Shown here one piece after another: positions 16,143-25,492 of a stretch of 38,045 bases of DNA; position 1 is the first letter of the stretch, and each line of letters opens with the position of its first letter. Origin of the DNA: Candidatus Cloacimonadota bacterium (GTDB lineage: Bacteria > Cloacimonadota > Cloacimonadia > Cloacimonadales > Cloacimonadaceae); contig JAAYEF010000019.1 in the NCBI GenBank assembly GCA_012728875.1, positions 1-38,045 of the forward strand. The letters are read 5' to 3'. The notes under the pieces were generated by a model. The model did no database searches, was not told the origin of the DNA, and saw nothing but the letters and a program-made list of their open reading frames with translations. The translations under genes were made by a program, and so were the position numbers.

Positions 16143-16664
16143 CTTGGCTCTCATCAAAGCGATAAACGCCTGAAAATACACATAAACGCACGGCAAGGGT
16201 TTTTGACAAGGAATATTTTCCGAGAACGTTCTGCAATCATCATTCTGAGGATGCAATGATTACGGTTGAACTCACTTACACAGTATTTTTTGCTGTTTTC
16301 ACAAGGTATCATGCGCAATGACATATTTCGCATCCACTCGCTTTTCCATCTTGTTTCAAGGCGTCGGTCACTTCTTAATCAAGCCTTAATCAAGTCTTAA
16401 TAATTAACGCTTGATTAAGGCTTGATGATCACTTGATTAAGGCTTTCAGCCAAGCTTGACCCGTCCTGAACCAGGTTGACCGAAAATCTTGTGTAGAGTT
16501 CTGAAGGTAGGCAGCATGCTGGTTTTCCAGATTATGATCGCCATTTGCTCCAAAGCTCAACATTTCACCCCTGCCAAAGCACAAGGCTGGATAAAACAGT
16601 AAAACCTTGACTGAGGCGGCGCATCGAAAAATCTGGCACAAAGCAAAGAATATTAGGTGAAAGA
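16143..16664. other. Intergenic region upstream of glnS
   Basis: About 520 bases separate the divergent GT4 and glnS genes. The most obvious content is copy 1 of a 132-bp palindromic repeat (16352-16483). Bases 16484-16664 lead to glnS with AGGTGA before its ATG. No convincing gene is seen; an open frame at 16429-16641 on the minus strand is not protein-like. Confidence 0.5.
16352..16483. repeat. 132-bp palindromic repeat, copy 1 (upstream of glnS)
   Basis: It shares about 94 percent identity (8 mismatches by eye, no gaps) with 37477-37608. The centre is a perfect 17-bp inverted repeat, 16378-16394 against 16410-16426, around a 15-nt AT-rich loop. The decamer CTTAATCAAG or its complement recurs at 16384-16394 and 16432-16441, so alternative pairings are possible. 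Outer ends show TCGGTCA (16364-16370) against TGACCGA (16477-16483). It has the look of a small palindromic mobile element or a shared regulatory site. Confidence 0.85.
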
Positions 16665-18350
16665 ATGGAAAACAGCGAAAAACCTGTGGTATCGAATTTT
16701 ATCCGCACTATCATCGACCGCGATCTGGAGAGCGGAAAGCATAAGAAGATTGTGACCCGCTTCCCGCCGGAGCCAAACGGCTACCTGCACATCGGTCATG
16801 CCAAGTCGATCTGCCTGAATTTTGGGCTGGCGAGGGACTACGGCGGCGTTTGCCACCTGCGTTTCGACGACACGAACCCCATCAAGGAAGACCTCGAATA
16901 TGTACAGTCCATCATGGAAGACGTGCGCTGGCTCGGTTTTGATTGGGGTGACAACCTTTTTTATGCCTCAGACTATTTTGAACAGCTCTATGAATTTGCG
17001 GAAATGCTGATCCAAAAAGGCTTGGCGTTCGTCTGCGACCTTTGTCAGGAAGAGATCCGGGAATACCGTGGCACCCTCACCGTTCCCGGAAAAAACAGCC
17101 CCTGGCGCGAACGCAGCATCGAAGAAAATCTCGATCTTTTCCGCAGGATGCGAGCCGGCGAATTTGAGGAAGGGGAAAAATCCCTGCGTGCCAAGATCGA
17201 CATGGCTTCGCCGAATCTGAATATGCGCGATCCCGTGATCTATCGCATCAAGAAGGCTGAACACCATCGCACCGGCGAAAAATGGGTCATCTACCCCATG
17301 TATGACTACACCCACAGCCTTTCCGACGCCATCGAATGTATCACCCATTCCCTTTGCACGCTGGAATTTGAGGACCACAGGCCGCTCTATGAATGGTGTT
17401 TGCACAACCTGCCGGTTCCATCATATCCCCAACAGATCGAATTTGCCCGGCTGAACCTCAGCCACACCGTGATGAGCAAAAGGATGCTGCTGGACCTGGT
17501 GAAAAACAATGTGGTTCAGGGTTGGGACGACCCCCGCATGCCCACCATCGCCGGAATGAGGCGCAGAGGCTTTCCGCCCGCCGCCATTCGTGATTTTGCC
17601 GACCGCATCGGAGTGGCAAAAGCCAGTTCACTGGTGGATTTTGAGCTTTTGCAGTTTTGCGTTCGCGAAGATCTGAACCAAAACGCAAAGCGTGTGATGG
17701 CGGTGCTTGACCCCATTTTGCTCACCATCGAAAACTATCCTGAAAACAGCTTTGAAGAGTTTGAAGCCATCAACAATCCTGAAGATCCCGACGCCGGAAC
17801 GCGCATGATCCCGTTTGGAAAACAGCTCTACATTGAAAGGGAAGATTTTGCCGAGGAGCCCCCAAAAGGCTGGTTCCGCCTTTCTCCCGGTGCGGAAGTG
17901 CGGCTGAAACACGCTTACTATGTGACTTGCAAGGAAGTGATCAAGGACGCCCAGGGCAAGATCACCGAGATCATCTGCACTCACGATCCCCAGTCCCGGG
18001 GCGGCTCAACCCCTGATAAACGCAGGGTTAAAGGCACCATCCACTGGGTGAGTGCAGCCCACGCCGCGGATGCCGAAGTCCGGCTTTACGAACAGCTTTT
18101 CACCCTGGCAGACATGAGCGAAATGGAGGAAGGCAAGGCTCCGGAAGACTATATGAATCCGGAATCCCTGAAAGTGCTGACCCACTGCAAGATCGAGCCC
18201 TCGCTTGCCTCAGCCGAAAAAGGGGAACGCTTCCAGTTTTTGCGCCAGGGCTATTTCTGTGCGGATTTGGATCACAGCCCCGAAAAACCGGTTTTCAACC
18301 GGATTGTCACCCTCAAAGACGGCTGGGCCAGGCAGCAGCGCAAGCAATAA
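16665..18350 (+). CDS. glnS: Glutamine-tRNA ligase
   Basis: A 561-residue class I aminoacyl-tRNA synthetase, the usual length for GlnS. The HIGH motif is in [16 protein letters not shown] (about residues 34-49), the KMSKS equivalent is HTVMSKRML (about 268), and the C-terminal beta-barrel anticodon-binding domain follows with [16 protein letters not shown]. It charges tRNA-Gln directly in the cytoplasm. [10 protein letters not shown] and [12 protein letters not shown] distinguish it from GltX. AGGTGA precedes the ATG by 4 nt. It is transcribed alone. Confidence 0.96.
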   Translation: MENSEKPVVSNFIRTIIDRDLESGKHKKIVTRFPPEPNGYLHIGHAKSICLNFGLARDYGGVCHLRFDDTNPIKEDLEYVQSIMEDVRWLGFDWGDNLFYASDYFEQLYEFAEMLIQKGLAFVCDLCQEEIREYRGTLTVPGKNSPWRERSIEENLDLFRRMRAGEFEEGEKSLRAKIDMASPNLNMRDPVIYRIKKAEHHRTGEKWVIYPMYDYTHSLSDAIECITHSLCTLEFEDHRPLYEWCLHNLPVPSYPQQIEFARLNLSHTVMSKRMLLDLVKNNVVQGWDDPRMPTIAGMRRRGFPPAAIRDFADRIGVAKASSLVDFELLQFCVREDLNQNAKRVMAVLDPILLTIENYPENSFEEFEAINNPEDPDAGTRMIPFGKQLYIEREDFAEEPPKGWFRLSPGAEVRLKHAYYVTCKEVIKDAQGKITEIICTHDPQSRGGSTPDKRRVKGTIHWVSAAHAADAEVRLYEQLFTLADMSEMEEGKAPEDYMNPESLKVLTHCKIEPSLASAEKGERFQFLRQGYFCADLDHSPEKPVFNRIVTLKDGWARQQRKQ

Positions 18351-18364
18351 AAAAGCCGGCTGGC

Positions 18365-18781
18365 TCACGCCTGTTCAGGCTTTTCTGGCTCTTTTTTCCC
18401 GGGTTCTTTTTCCCCCGGATTTTTTTCTTTGGATTCTTTATCGTTCTTGGGCTGCTCTTCCCGAACCGAGTAGAGCGCAAAACCGCCCAAAGTACTGAAA
18501 AACATGGCAATATCGGTGAGCGTGCTGCCGAAGATAATTCCCGCGAATGATGCGGCAATGATCACGGCGCCCAACAATTTCGGCTTTGTGGAAAACGACA
18601 CATAGCCCAAAACCGCGATCATAATGGCAAGCACCGCTGCCACAATCATAAACTCTCCCCCGGAGGAAAATTCATATCTCCAAACATCTTTAAATGTGGG
18701 GGAGAACAATGACGCCACCGCCACAATCAAAACAATCCCCGCGCCGATCATCGCCAAAACGCTACCAATATATTTCATCAT
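18365..18781 (-). CDS. Small four-helix membrane protein with charged tail
   Basis: A 138-residue protein of unknown function. Four hydrophobic segments (about 4-28, 43-62, 68-86 and 88-104) are followed by a hydrophilic tail of about 30 residues made almost only of Lys, Glu, Pro, Asn and Gly. This suggests a small inner-membrane protein with a cytoplasmic low-complexity extension. AGGAG lies 5 nt before the first of two consecutive ATG codons. It converges on glnS with only 14 bases between them. Confidence 0.6.
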   Translation of the reverse strand: MMKYIGSVLAMIGAGIVLIVAVASLFSPTFKDVWRYEFSSGGEFMIVAAVLAIMIAVLGYVSFSTKPKLLGAVIIAASFAGIIFGSTLTDIAMFFSTLGGFALYSVREEQPKNDKESKEKNPGEKEPGKKEPEKPEQA

Positions 18782-18919
18782 CTTTACTCCTGTTTGATTT
18801 TGTCAGACAACTTAGCCATTCCGCCCGTCATGTCAACACAATTTTCCTCCCACAAGCTTTGACAAAAAAAAGTGTGGACAGATAATGCATTCCTATTCAA
18901 ATGGCTCCGGGAGGTAAAA

Positions 18920-19168
18920 ATGACCTACAAAGTGATCATGATCAAGATCGACAGCCGCATCAGCGACGCGGCAACAGTGCAGAGCATTCTCACTGAATAT
19001 GGCTGCAACATCAAAGTGCGCCTGGGCCTGCACGAAGTCTCCAAAGAACTCTGTGCAAACGACGGCCTCATCCTTTTGGAAGTGGAAGGAGACAAAAGAC
19101 GCCTGAACTCCATCGTCAAAAAACTGAATGCAGTGGAGTATGTGAAAGCCCAACTCGTCGAAATGTAA
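18920..19168 (+). CDS. ACT-like TM1266-family regulator candidate
   Basis: An 82-residue protein with a beta-alpha-beta-beta-alpha-beta pattern (VIMIKIDSRISDAATVQSIL, then KVRLGLHEV, then GLILLEVEGDKRRLNSIVKKL and VEYVKAQLVEM). Length and the 'GxxxxVRxGLHE' centre resemble the TM1266 group of ACT/NikR-like proteins, annotated as regulators of iron-only hydrogenase systems. No hydrogenase gene is in the window, so the role is open. GGGAGG lies about 6 nt before the ATG. A longer frame from 18872 has no such site. Confidence 0.6.
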   Translation: MTYKVIMIKIDSRISDAATVQSILTEYGCNIKVRLGLHEVSKELCANDGLILLEVEGDKRRLNSIVKKLNAVEYVKAQLVEM

Positions 19169-19253
19169 GCCATTTTTTTGGCTTTGGCGCCAGGCCGGAT
19201 TGCCCTTTTTTATAGAGCACATCGTCTTGGCGCCATTTCTTTTGGCTAAAGAT
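19167..19253. terminator. Convergent terminator region
   Basis: AAGCCA (19167-19172) and TGGCTT (19179-19184) form a hairpin with a T6 loop immediately at the stop codon. The palindrome TGGCGCCA follows at about 19185-19192, and GGCGCC recurs at about 19230, allowing a larger stem, with a T6 run between (19206-19211). The region separates the rightward ACT-like gene from leftward dnaX and probably stops both. Confidence 0.5.
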
Positions 19254-20864
19254 TCAGGGCAGCAGTTTGGATTTTGTGGCTGTGATGAAGTGGGCGAGGT
19301 TTTCGTCCATTTCCTTCAGGTCTTCCAGGGTGTGGCGCTTGATCTCAACCTGTTTCGGAGCCTCGCTTTCCACCAGTTCCATGCTGAGCCTGGGCGCGGG
19401 TTGGAAAAGCTCGGCAAGGATCTTTTCAAATTGATCCTTGAAGCCCAAAAGGCTGTTGTGATATGTGCCTCCCTTGATTTTGAGCAGCAGCAGATTGCCG
19501 TTTTTGACCTCTGCCTTGGTGTGACCCAATGCGATCGCCGCCGAGGTGCTTTCGCGTTTGACCCGGGCATTCAGGCGTTCCCAGCTGTTTTCCAGGTTTT
19601 CCAGATTGAATTCCACCAGGCGCGGCGAAGGCTGTGGGGCAGCCTGGGCTTTGGGGCTTGAAGCCCTTTCAGGTGCCGGATGCGGGGTGGGTTTGGGAGA
19701 GCTCACCGCTGCAGGCCTTGCCGCCTGTATCGGCGTAAAATCCTGCGCATCAAGCTGTTGAAGCAGGTTTGCCACATCCTCCATTTCATCCAACCGACAC
19801 ATCTTCAGCATCACCAGTTCAAAGATCAGATATGGGTTTCCGCTGCTTTTGATTTCGTTTCTGGCATCCATCAGCATGCTCATCATGTAAAGCAGATTTT
19901 CGCGGCTGAAAAGAGCTGCAATTTCATCGTAAAGCGGATATTCGTCTGCGGTTATCTCGCTGGGCGAACTGCCCACTTTGCGCAGCAGCACAATGCGGAG
20001 AAACTCCATCAGGTTGTTGATAAACTCCTGCAGATCAGCCCCTTCCTCAAATATCCTCTGCAGTTTTTCCAAAAGCTCATGCGCATCGCCGGCATCCACC
20101 AAACGCATCATATCTCCAAAAACCTGCGTGGGAATGAGCCCGAAGATGGGTCGAACCTTGTCGATGCTCACTTCGTTTTGACAGTATGAAAGCACCTGAT
20201 CGGTGAGCGACAGAGCGTCTCTCAGGCTGCCATCCGCTTTTCTGGCAATCAGATGCAGAGATTCCGCATCGATCTCGATGTTTTCCTCCTTCATCAGTTC
20301 CTTCAGCCTTTTCACGATGGCATCGATGGGAATGCGCTTGAAATCATAGCGCTGGCATCTGGAAATGATGGTGGGAAGAACCTTGAAAGGCTCGGTGGTG
20401 GCAAAGATGAACATCACGTTTTCCGGCGGTTCTTCCAGGGTTTTCAAAAGTGCATTGAAAGCGTTTTTGGACAGCATGTGCACTTCGTCGATGATATATA
20501 TCTTCCACGGCGATTGGCTTGGCGCATACAGCAGTTCGCGCTGCAATTCGCGGATATCGTCCACGCTGGTGTTTGACGCTCCGTCGATTTCGATCACGTC
20601 GTTCGAGGTTCCCGCAGTGATCTCCAAGCAGTTGTGACACACGTTGCAGGGCGTCACCGTGGGTCCTTCCACGCAGTTCAGGTTTTTGGCAAATATCCTC
20701 GCCATCGAGGTTTTTCCCACTCCGCGCGGCCCTGTGAAAAGGTAGGCATGCGCGATGCGGTTTCCTTCGATGGCGTTGTGCAGGATCTGGGTGATGTGGT
20801 CCTGCGCATACACTTCCGCAAAGGTTTGCGGGCGATATTTTCTGGCAAGTACAATGTAGCTCAT
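19254..20864 (-). CDS. dnaX: DNA polymerase III subunit gamma/tau
   Basis: A 536-residue clamp-loader AAA+ ATPase. It has a Walker A (FTGPRGVGKTSMAR, about residues 43-56), a four-Cys zinc site (C68 to CNVCHNC, about 68-83), a Walker B (YIIDEVHML) and sensor ATTEPFKVLPTIISRCQRYDF with the SRC arginine finger. A Pro/Ala-rich linker (about 390-420) leads to the C-terminal tau-type domain. It loads the beta clamp and links polymerase to DnaB helicase. The ATG has GGAG 5 nt upstream. I see no clear programmed-frameshift slippery stretch that would make a separate gamma form. Confidence 0.95.
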   Translation of the reverse strand: MSYIVLARKYRPQTFAEVYAQDHITQILHNAIEGNRIAHAYLFTGPRGVGKTSMARIFAKNLNCVEGPTVTPCNVCHNCLEITAGTSNDVIEIDGASNTSVDDIRELQRELLYAPSQSPWKIYIIDEVHMLSKNAFNALLKTLEEPPENVMFIFATTEPFKVLPTIISRCQRYDFKRIPIDAIVKRLKELMKEENIEIDAESLHLIARKADGSLRDALSLTDQVLSYCQNEVSIDKVRPIFGLIPTQVFGDMMRLVDAGDAHELLEKLQRIFEEGADLQEFINNLMEFLRIVLLRKVGSSPSEITADEYPLYDEIAALFSRENLLYMMSMLMDARNEIKSSGNPYLIFELVMLKMCRLDEMEDVANLLQQLDAQDFTPIQAARPAAVSSPKPTPHPAPERASSPKAQAAPQPSPRLVEFNLENLENSWERLNARVKRESTSAAIALGHTKAEVKNGNLLLLKIKGGTYHNSLLGFKDQFEKILAELFQPAPRLSMELVESEAPKQVEIKRHTLEDLKEMDENLAHFITATKSKLLP

Positions 20865-21004
20865 CTTTTCTCCAAATCCATTCTTTTTTCATCCCCTCTT
20901 TCAGGCAAGCATTTTCTGCTGGACAAATTATCCCTCTGTTTTAAGCGGGATTTACCCCGGCTTTCCGGGACACTCAAAACAATTCAAAGCAGTGGAGGTA
21001 AACG

Positions 21005-22219
21005 ATGAAATTGCAAGGAAAAGCGGTGATTGCCCAGGGTGGCGGACCCACCGCGGTGATCAATCAATCCTTGGTGGGCGTGGCGCTCGAAGCCCGCAAA
21101 TTTGCCCAGGTGGACAGGATCTATGGCGCCCAATATGGCGTGCAGGGCATTGTGAACGAAGATTTTGTGGATCTGAGCCAGGAGACCGTCCAAAACTTGG
21201 AAAAAGTGGCGCAAAGCCCTTCCTCGGCGTTGCTTTCCACCCGCGACAAACCCGACGAAAAGTATTGCAAAGAGATTTTCAAAGCGCTCAAAGCCCACGA
21301 TGTGCGCTATTTTTTCTACATCGGTGGAAACGATTCGGCAGACACCGTGCGCATTGTGAATGAAGAGGCCAAACTGGCGAGGTATGACTTTCGCGCCGTC
21401 CACATTCCCAAAACCATCGACAACGATCTCGTTTTGAACGACCACACCCCCGGCTACGGCTCTGCGGCAAGGTTTGTGGCGTCAGCTTTTTCGGGAGTGA
21501 ACTTGGACAACCGTGCCCTGCCGGGTGTTTACATCGGAGTGGTGATGGGACGTCACGCCGGTTTTTTGACCGCGGCAAGCGTGATGGGACAAAAGTATGC
21601 CGACGACGGTCCCCATCTGGTTTACCTGCCCGAGCGTCCCTTCACGCAGGAGCAGTTCCTTGGCGATGTAAAAAGCGTTTTTGACCAATATGGACGCTGC
21701 GTGGTGGCGGTTTCCGAAGGCATCGTGAACGAGGCAGGCACTCCCGTGATGACCACGCTCACCAAAAGCACGGAAACCGACGCCCACGGCAATGTTCAGC
21801 TTTCCGGAACCGGTATGCTGGGCGACCTTCTCAGCGACCTGGTGAAGGAAAAGCTGAAGATCAAACGCGTGCGTTCCGACACCTTCGGCTATCTCCAGCG
21901 CTCATTTTTGGGCTGCGTTTCGGACGTGGACCAGCGCGAAGCCCGTGAAGCGGGGGAGAGGGCTGTCCACTTTGCCCTTTGGCACAATCTGGACGGCTCC
22001 GTTTCCATCCAGCGCACTGCAAACTACGGTGTGGACTACCGTCTGCAAAAGCTGGAGGACGTGGCTCGCAAAACCAAGCTCATGCCTCCGGAATTTATAA
22101 ATCAGCAGGGAAACGGCGTGACGGATGAATTCAAAAAATATCTGCTGCCCCTTGTGGGAAGCGGATTTGAAGCTCCTCACAGGCTGCGTGCCCCCGGTGT
22201 GCCAAAACTGCTGGATTGA
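21005..22219 (+). CDS. Pyrophosphate-dependent 6-phosphofructokinase
   Basis: A 404-residue PfkA-family enzyme. QGGGPTAVINQSL is the N-terminal phosphate loop. FFYIGGNDSADT (GGND at 107-110) and PKTIDNDL (135-142, with Lys136) are the signatures of the PPi-using branch, where ATP enzymes have GGDGS and PGTIDND. VVMGRHAGFLTAAS (about residue 180) binds fructose 6-phosphate. It phosphorylates fructose 6-phosphate reversibly using PPi, saving ATP in a fermentative metabolism. GGAGG lies 7 nt before the ATG. It stands divergent from dnaX and 69 bases before gdhA. Confidence 0.9.
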   Translation: MKLQGKAVIAQGGGPTAVINQSLVGVALEARKFAQVDRIYGAQYGVQGIVNEDFVDLSQETVQNLEKVAQSPSSALLSTRDKPDEKYCKEIFKALKAHDVRYFFYIGGNDSADTVRIVNEEAKLARYDFRAVHIPKTIDNDLVLNDHTPGYGSAARFVASAFSGVNLDNRALPGVYIGVVMGRHAGFLTAASVMGQKYADDGPHLVYLPERPFTQEQFLGDVKSVFDQYGRCVVAVSEGIVNEAGTPVMTTLTKSTETDAHGNVQLSGTGMLGDLLSDLVKEKLKIKRVRSDTFGYLQRSFLGCVSDVDQREAREAGERAVHFALWHNLDGSVSIQRTANYGVDYRLQKLEDVARKTKLMPPEFINQQGNGVTDEFKKYLLPLVGSGFEAPHRLRAPGVPKLLD

Positions 22220-22288
22220 AACACTTGACATATTAATGCTCAACAAAATACTGACTTAAAATCAAAAAATACACAGATGGAGGAAACC

Positions 22289-23626
22289 ATGACCTTTAAT
22301 GAATTCATGGACAAGGTGAAAGCCAAGAACCCTGGGGAAGATCTTTTCCACCAGGCAGTGAAAGAAGTTGTCGAGACCATTTGGGATGCCTATGAAAGCA
22401 ACCCCCGCTTCGTGAAAGCAAACGTGCTCGAGCGCCTCGTTGAGCCCGAACGCACCATCATTTTCCGTGTCCCCTGGATGGATGACAACGGCAACGTGCA
22501 GGTGAATCGCGGCATCCGCGTGCAATATAACAGCGCCATCGGCCCCTACAAGGGCGGCATCCGCTTCCATCCCAGCGTGAACCTTTCCACCCTGAAGTTC
22601 CTCGGCTTCGAGCAGATCTTCAAAAACAGCCTCACCACCCTGCCCATGGGCGGCGGAAAGGGCGGAGCAGACTTTGACGCCAGAGGAAAATCCGACGGCG
22701 AAATCATGCGCTTTTGCCAATCCTTCATGGCAGAGCTTTATCGCCACATCGGCCCCAATACCGACGTCCCCGCTGGCGACATCGGCGTTGGCGCCCGTGA
22801 AGTTGGCTACCTCTATGGCTACTATCGCAAGCTGGTCAATGAATTCACCGGCGTGTTCACCGGCAAAGGCCGCACCTGGGGCGGAAGCCTCATCCGTCCT
22901 GAAGCCACCGGTTTCGGCGTGATCTATTTCACCCACGAAATGCTGAAAACCAAAGGCCAAAGCTTTGAAGGCAAACGCGTTGCCGTTTCCGGATTTGGTC
23001 AGGTTGCCTGGGGCGCCGTCCAAAAAATCAACGACCTGGGCGGAAAAGTCGTCACCATCTCCGGCCCCGACGGCTACATCCTTGACGAAGACGGCATCAG
23101 CGGCGACAAGATCGAATACATGGTCGAGCTGCGCGCTTCCAACAACGACCGCGTTGGCGACTATGTGGACAAATATCCCAACGCCAAATTCTTCCCCGGC
23201 AAACGTCCTTGGGAAGTCCCTGTGGACATCGCAGTCCCCTGCGCCACCCAGAACGAGCTTGGCGTTGAAGATGCCAAAGCCCTCATCAGCAACGGCTGCA
23301 CCTGCCTCTGCGAAGGCGCAAACATGCCTTGCACCCCGGAAGCCATCGAAGTGTTCAAGGATGCCAAAATCCTCTTTGCCCCCGGAAAGGCTGCCAACGC
23401 CGGCGGTGTTGCCACCAGCGGTTTGGAAATGACCCAAAACTCCATGCGCCTCAGCTGGGCACGCGATGAAGTGGACGAAAAACTGCAAGCCATCATGAAA
23501 AACATCCATAACGCCTGCGTGGAACACGGCACACAGCCCGATGGGCACGTGGACTACGTGAAAGGTGCAAACGTGGCAGGCTTCATGAAAGTTGCCAACG
23601 CCATGTGCGACCAGGGCGTCATCTAA
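22289..23626 (+). CDS. gdhA: NADP-type glutamate dehydrogenase
   Basis: A 445-residue hexameric-type glutamate dehydrogenase, the normal length. GPYKGGIRFHP (about 85-95) and PMGGGKGGADFD (119-130, catalytic Lys124) form the 2-oxoglutarate/ammonium site. VAVSGFGQVAWGA (about 234-246) is the Rossmann dinucleotide loop, and CEGANMP lies near the C-terminus. It makes glutamate from 2-oxoglutarate and ammonia. The start is at 22289 because GGAGG sits 7 nt before it; an ATG at 22277 overlaps that site. The codon use is notably C-rich in third positions, a sign of high expression. Confidence 0.95.
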   Translation: MTFNEFMDKVKAKNPGEDLFHQAVKEVVETIWDAYESNPRFVKANVLERLVEPERTIIFRVPWMDDNGNVQVNRGIRVQYNSAIGPYKGGIRFHPSVNLSTLKFLGFEQIFKNSLTTLPMGGGKGGADFDARGKSDGEIMRFCQSFMAELYRHIGPNTDVPAGDIGVGAREVGYLYGYYRKLVNEFTGVFTGKGRTWGGSLIRPEATGFGVIYFTHEMLKTKGQSFEGKRVAVSGFGQVAWGAVQKINDLGGKVVTISGPDGYILDEDGISGDKIEYMVELRASNNDRVGDYVDKYPNAKFFPGKRPWEVPVDIAVPCATQNELGVEDAKALISNGCTCLCEGANMPCTPEAIEVFKDAKILFAPGKAANAGGVATSGLEMTQNSMRLSWARDEVDEKLQAIMKNIHNACVEHGTQPDGHVDYVKGANVAGFMKVANAMCDQGVI

Positions 23627-23644
23627 GCCTAAAACTCAATCACA

Positions 23645-23680
23645 TAAAAAAGCCCGGCTCCTGCAGCCGGGTTTTTCTTT
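23645..23680 (+). terminator. Intrinsic terminator after gdhA
   Basis: CCCGGCT (23653-23659) and AGCCGGG (23665-23671) form a perfect 7-bp stem with a 5-nt loop, preceded by A6 and followed by T5-C-T-rich sequence. It is 27 bases after the gdhA stop and is textbook rho-independent. Confidence 0.9.
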
Positions 23681-23923
23681 TTCCAAAGTTTTTTACCTTT
23701 TGCTATGTTCTGGCGGGCTCAAATTTTTGCTTTTTTCACAGACAGCTTTCCTCCTTGAGCCCAAGCCGAAAGTTTTCTGTGTCCTTCCCGTTAACCTCCC
23801 GATCAAAGGCGGGAGGCTAAGGGGTGAGCTACGGTAGGCTCCGGGTTTGGGGCCAAGGCCGGGCTTGGTGTGTTAAAACCGGTTTTCAAGAATCTCGCTT
23901 TGTATTTTCAATTAAGCTTGAAT

Positions 23924-24451
23924 TCAACAGGGATGTTCACCGTTGATCTTGTGTCCGGTATCCGGCGCCCAGATCTCGCGGTTCCAGCCCAGATAAGTAT
24001 TGTGGCTGTAAGGATGCACCATGTCGCTTGTGCACCGTCCCAAGCCGCCCACGCCTGAATCGCCCTGGATATTGCTGTTTTTCAGGCCCAGACTTTGAAC
24101 ACTCCCTTCCAGGCAGCCAAAAAAGCCCTGCGCATCGCCGTCGGGTCGGTTGATCTTAAGCCCTTTGATCACAAAGCCGGCGCCGTTGTAATTGCCTGTA
24201 AATCGTGATCTGTGGCTGCCGATCGGCTTCCATCCTTCCCCCTGATTCCAGGGCTTTGCATCCAGATTTATGTCCGCTGTTTGGATGAAAGACGCATTCA
24301 GATGACTGCGCACATTGTTGAGCTGCTCCGCCGTTGCCACCTTCCAGGGGTCGCGCGCGGTGCCGGATCCACCGGCAAATTGAGCAAACAAGGGAATGGA
24401 TGACGTCAATATCAAGATCAACGTCAGGCAGATGGAAGTATATCTTTTCAT
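23924..24451 (-). pseudogene. Truncated GLUG-type secreted protein remnant
   Basis: The first 120 codons encode a Sec signal peptide (MKRYTSICLTLILILTSSIP then LFAQ) and a domain reading GGSGTARDPWKVATAEQLNNVR, FIQTADINLDAKPWNQGEGWKPIGS, FTGNYNGAGFVIKGLKI and QGFFGCLEGSVQSLGLKNSNI, the repeat pattern of large GLUG-motif surface proteins. After GDSGVGGLG the frame changes to sequence unlike the family and stops, so the gene appears cut short or frameshifted; intact relatives run to many hundred residues. AAGGA precedes the ATG. Expression of a short secreted product is possible but I regard it as a decayed gene. Confidence 0.65.
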
Positions 24452-24692
24452 GTCATGGTCCTTGTGTTTTTAAGCTGTTTTTCCAGTTCAAATCAAACAA
24501 CCACTATCACGAAATAATGTTTTTATTTGCTGTCAAGATTTACTTTGGGTTTTGAGCGAGGATGCGGCAAAAAACGCAGGTCTGCACGTTGTTGTATCTC
24601 TCTCTATGGGGATACTTTTTTAATGATTCCCCAAATTCACAAATTCACCAGTCTTCACACCCGGGGAAATTGGCTCTCCAGTTTTAATGATT

Positions 24693-24747
24693 CCCCAAAT
24701 TCACAAATTCACCAAATTCACCAAATTCACCAAATTCACCAAATTCT
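24693..24747. repeat. Tandem decamer array (CACCAAATTC)
   Basis: Four to five consecutive copies of a 10-bp unit, CACCAAATTC, follow a variant copy. The unit also appears singly elsewhere in the region (for example 24839-24850 and, reversed, about 25090-25110). The array is likely slippage-prone. Confidence 0.8.
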
Positions 24748-24954
24748 CTTTTGCAATTTTAGCCTAAATCTGACGTTTGATGAGCGATAAGATGATGTTG
24801 CATAATGGTTTAGCGAATAAGAGAATCTCAAATTCTCCAAATTCACAGAATTCCTTTACCCCCGCCCCGGATGAGAAAAGTGGGTGCTTTGCAAAAGGAG
24901 ACAGGAATGATGGCTAAGAGTCTGGAGTCCAGAACCTTGACTACCACCTATATT

Positions 24955-25010
24955 ATATATATAGTATATAAAAATATTGAATTATATAATAATATATATA
25001 CTATATATAT
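24955..25010. repeat. AT-only palindrome with 16-bp arms
   Basis: The arm at 24955-24970 (alternating AT around AGTATATA) is the exact reverse complement of 24995-25010, with 24 AT-rich bases between. All but a few bases from 24950 to 25018 are A or T, so this is an easily melted, cruciform-capable segment. Confidence 0.8.
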
Positions 25011-25492
25011 CTATATCTTAGCTTGTTTTCTTGTTTTTTGCTTTTTCCCTCTATCTTAATAACTGCCGGGGGTGAAGACTGGTGAATTTGTGAATTTGGA
25101 GAATTTGAGATTTTGGTCCTGCTTTTGGTCAGACACACAAATCTGTGTTAATTAACCATCTGACTGGCGATAAAGAGTCCTGGAGCGTTGGAACTACCTA
25201 AAAACCACTGTCCCCTCCGGGGGGTGAAGACTGGTGAATTTGTGAATTTTGAGAATCACTAAAACTGGAGAGCCAATTCAGGGGGTGTGAAGACTGGTGA
25301 ATTTGTGAATTTGGAGAATTTGAGATTTTGAGTTCTCTAAATTCACCAATTCTCCCTATACGGGACCCCGGGGAAACGCCAAACCTGCCGACACCCCCAA
25401 GCCACATTGCCACCCTGTCACTTCTTAACTCCATATCTTCTCATCTCTTTTCATCGTTCCCATCCTGTGCATCCCTAATCTATTTTAATTAA

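Larger units (their letters stand above)
24631..25315. repeat. Long imperfect inverted repeat, arms of about 85-90 bp
   Basis: The left arm 24631-24713 (contains CAAATTCACCAGTCTTCACA and TGGCTCTCCAGTTTTA) is the imperfect reverse complement of the right arm 25224-25315. A partial third copy of the 'GAAGACTGGTGAATTTGTGA' segment is at about 25074-25115. About 510 bases lie between the arms, including the AT palindrome. The structure could be the remains of an inverted-repeat-bounded mobile element. Confidence 0.75.

Noticed and set aside
20953..20970. CCCGG-CTTT-CCGGG hairpin between dnaX and the phosphofructokinase gene
   Set aside because: Lies between divergent starts with no T-run on either strand; could be a minor leader structure but nothing supports a function.
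22262..23548. 428-codon open frame antisense to gdhA
   Set aside because: Its composition (Gly, Phe, His, Val-rich) is that of a shadow frame of a C-rich third-position gene, and gdhA is unambiguous.
24693..24747. Possible CRISPR array
   Set aside because: The units are 10 bp and directly adjacent with no spacers; no cas genes are nearby.
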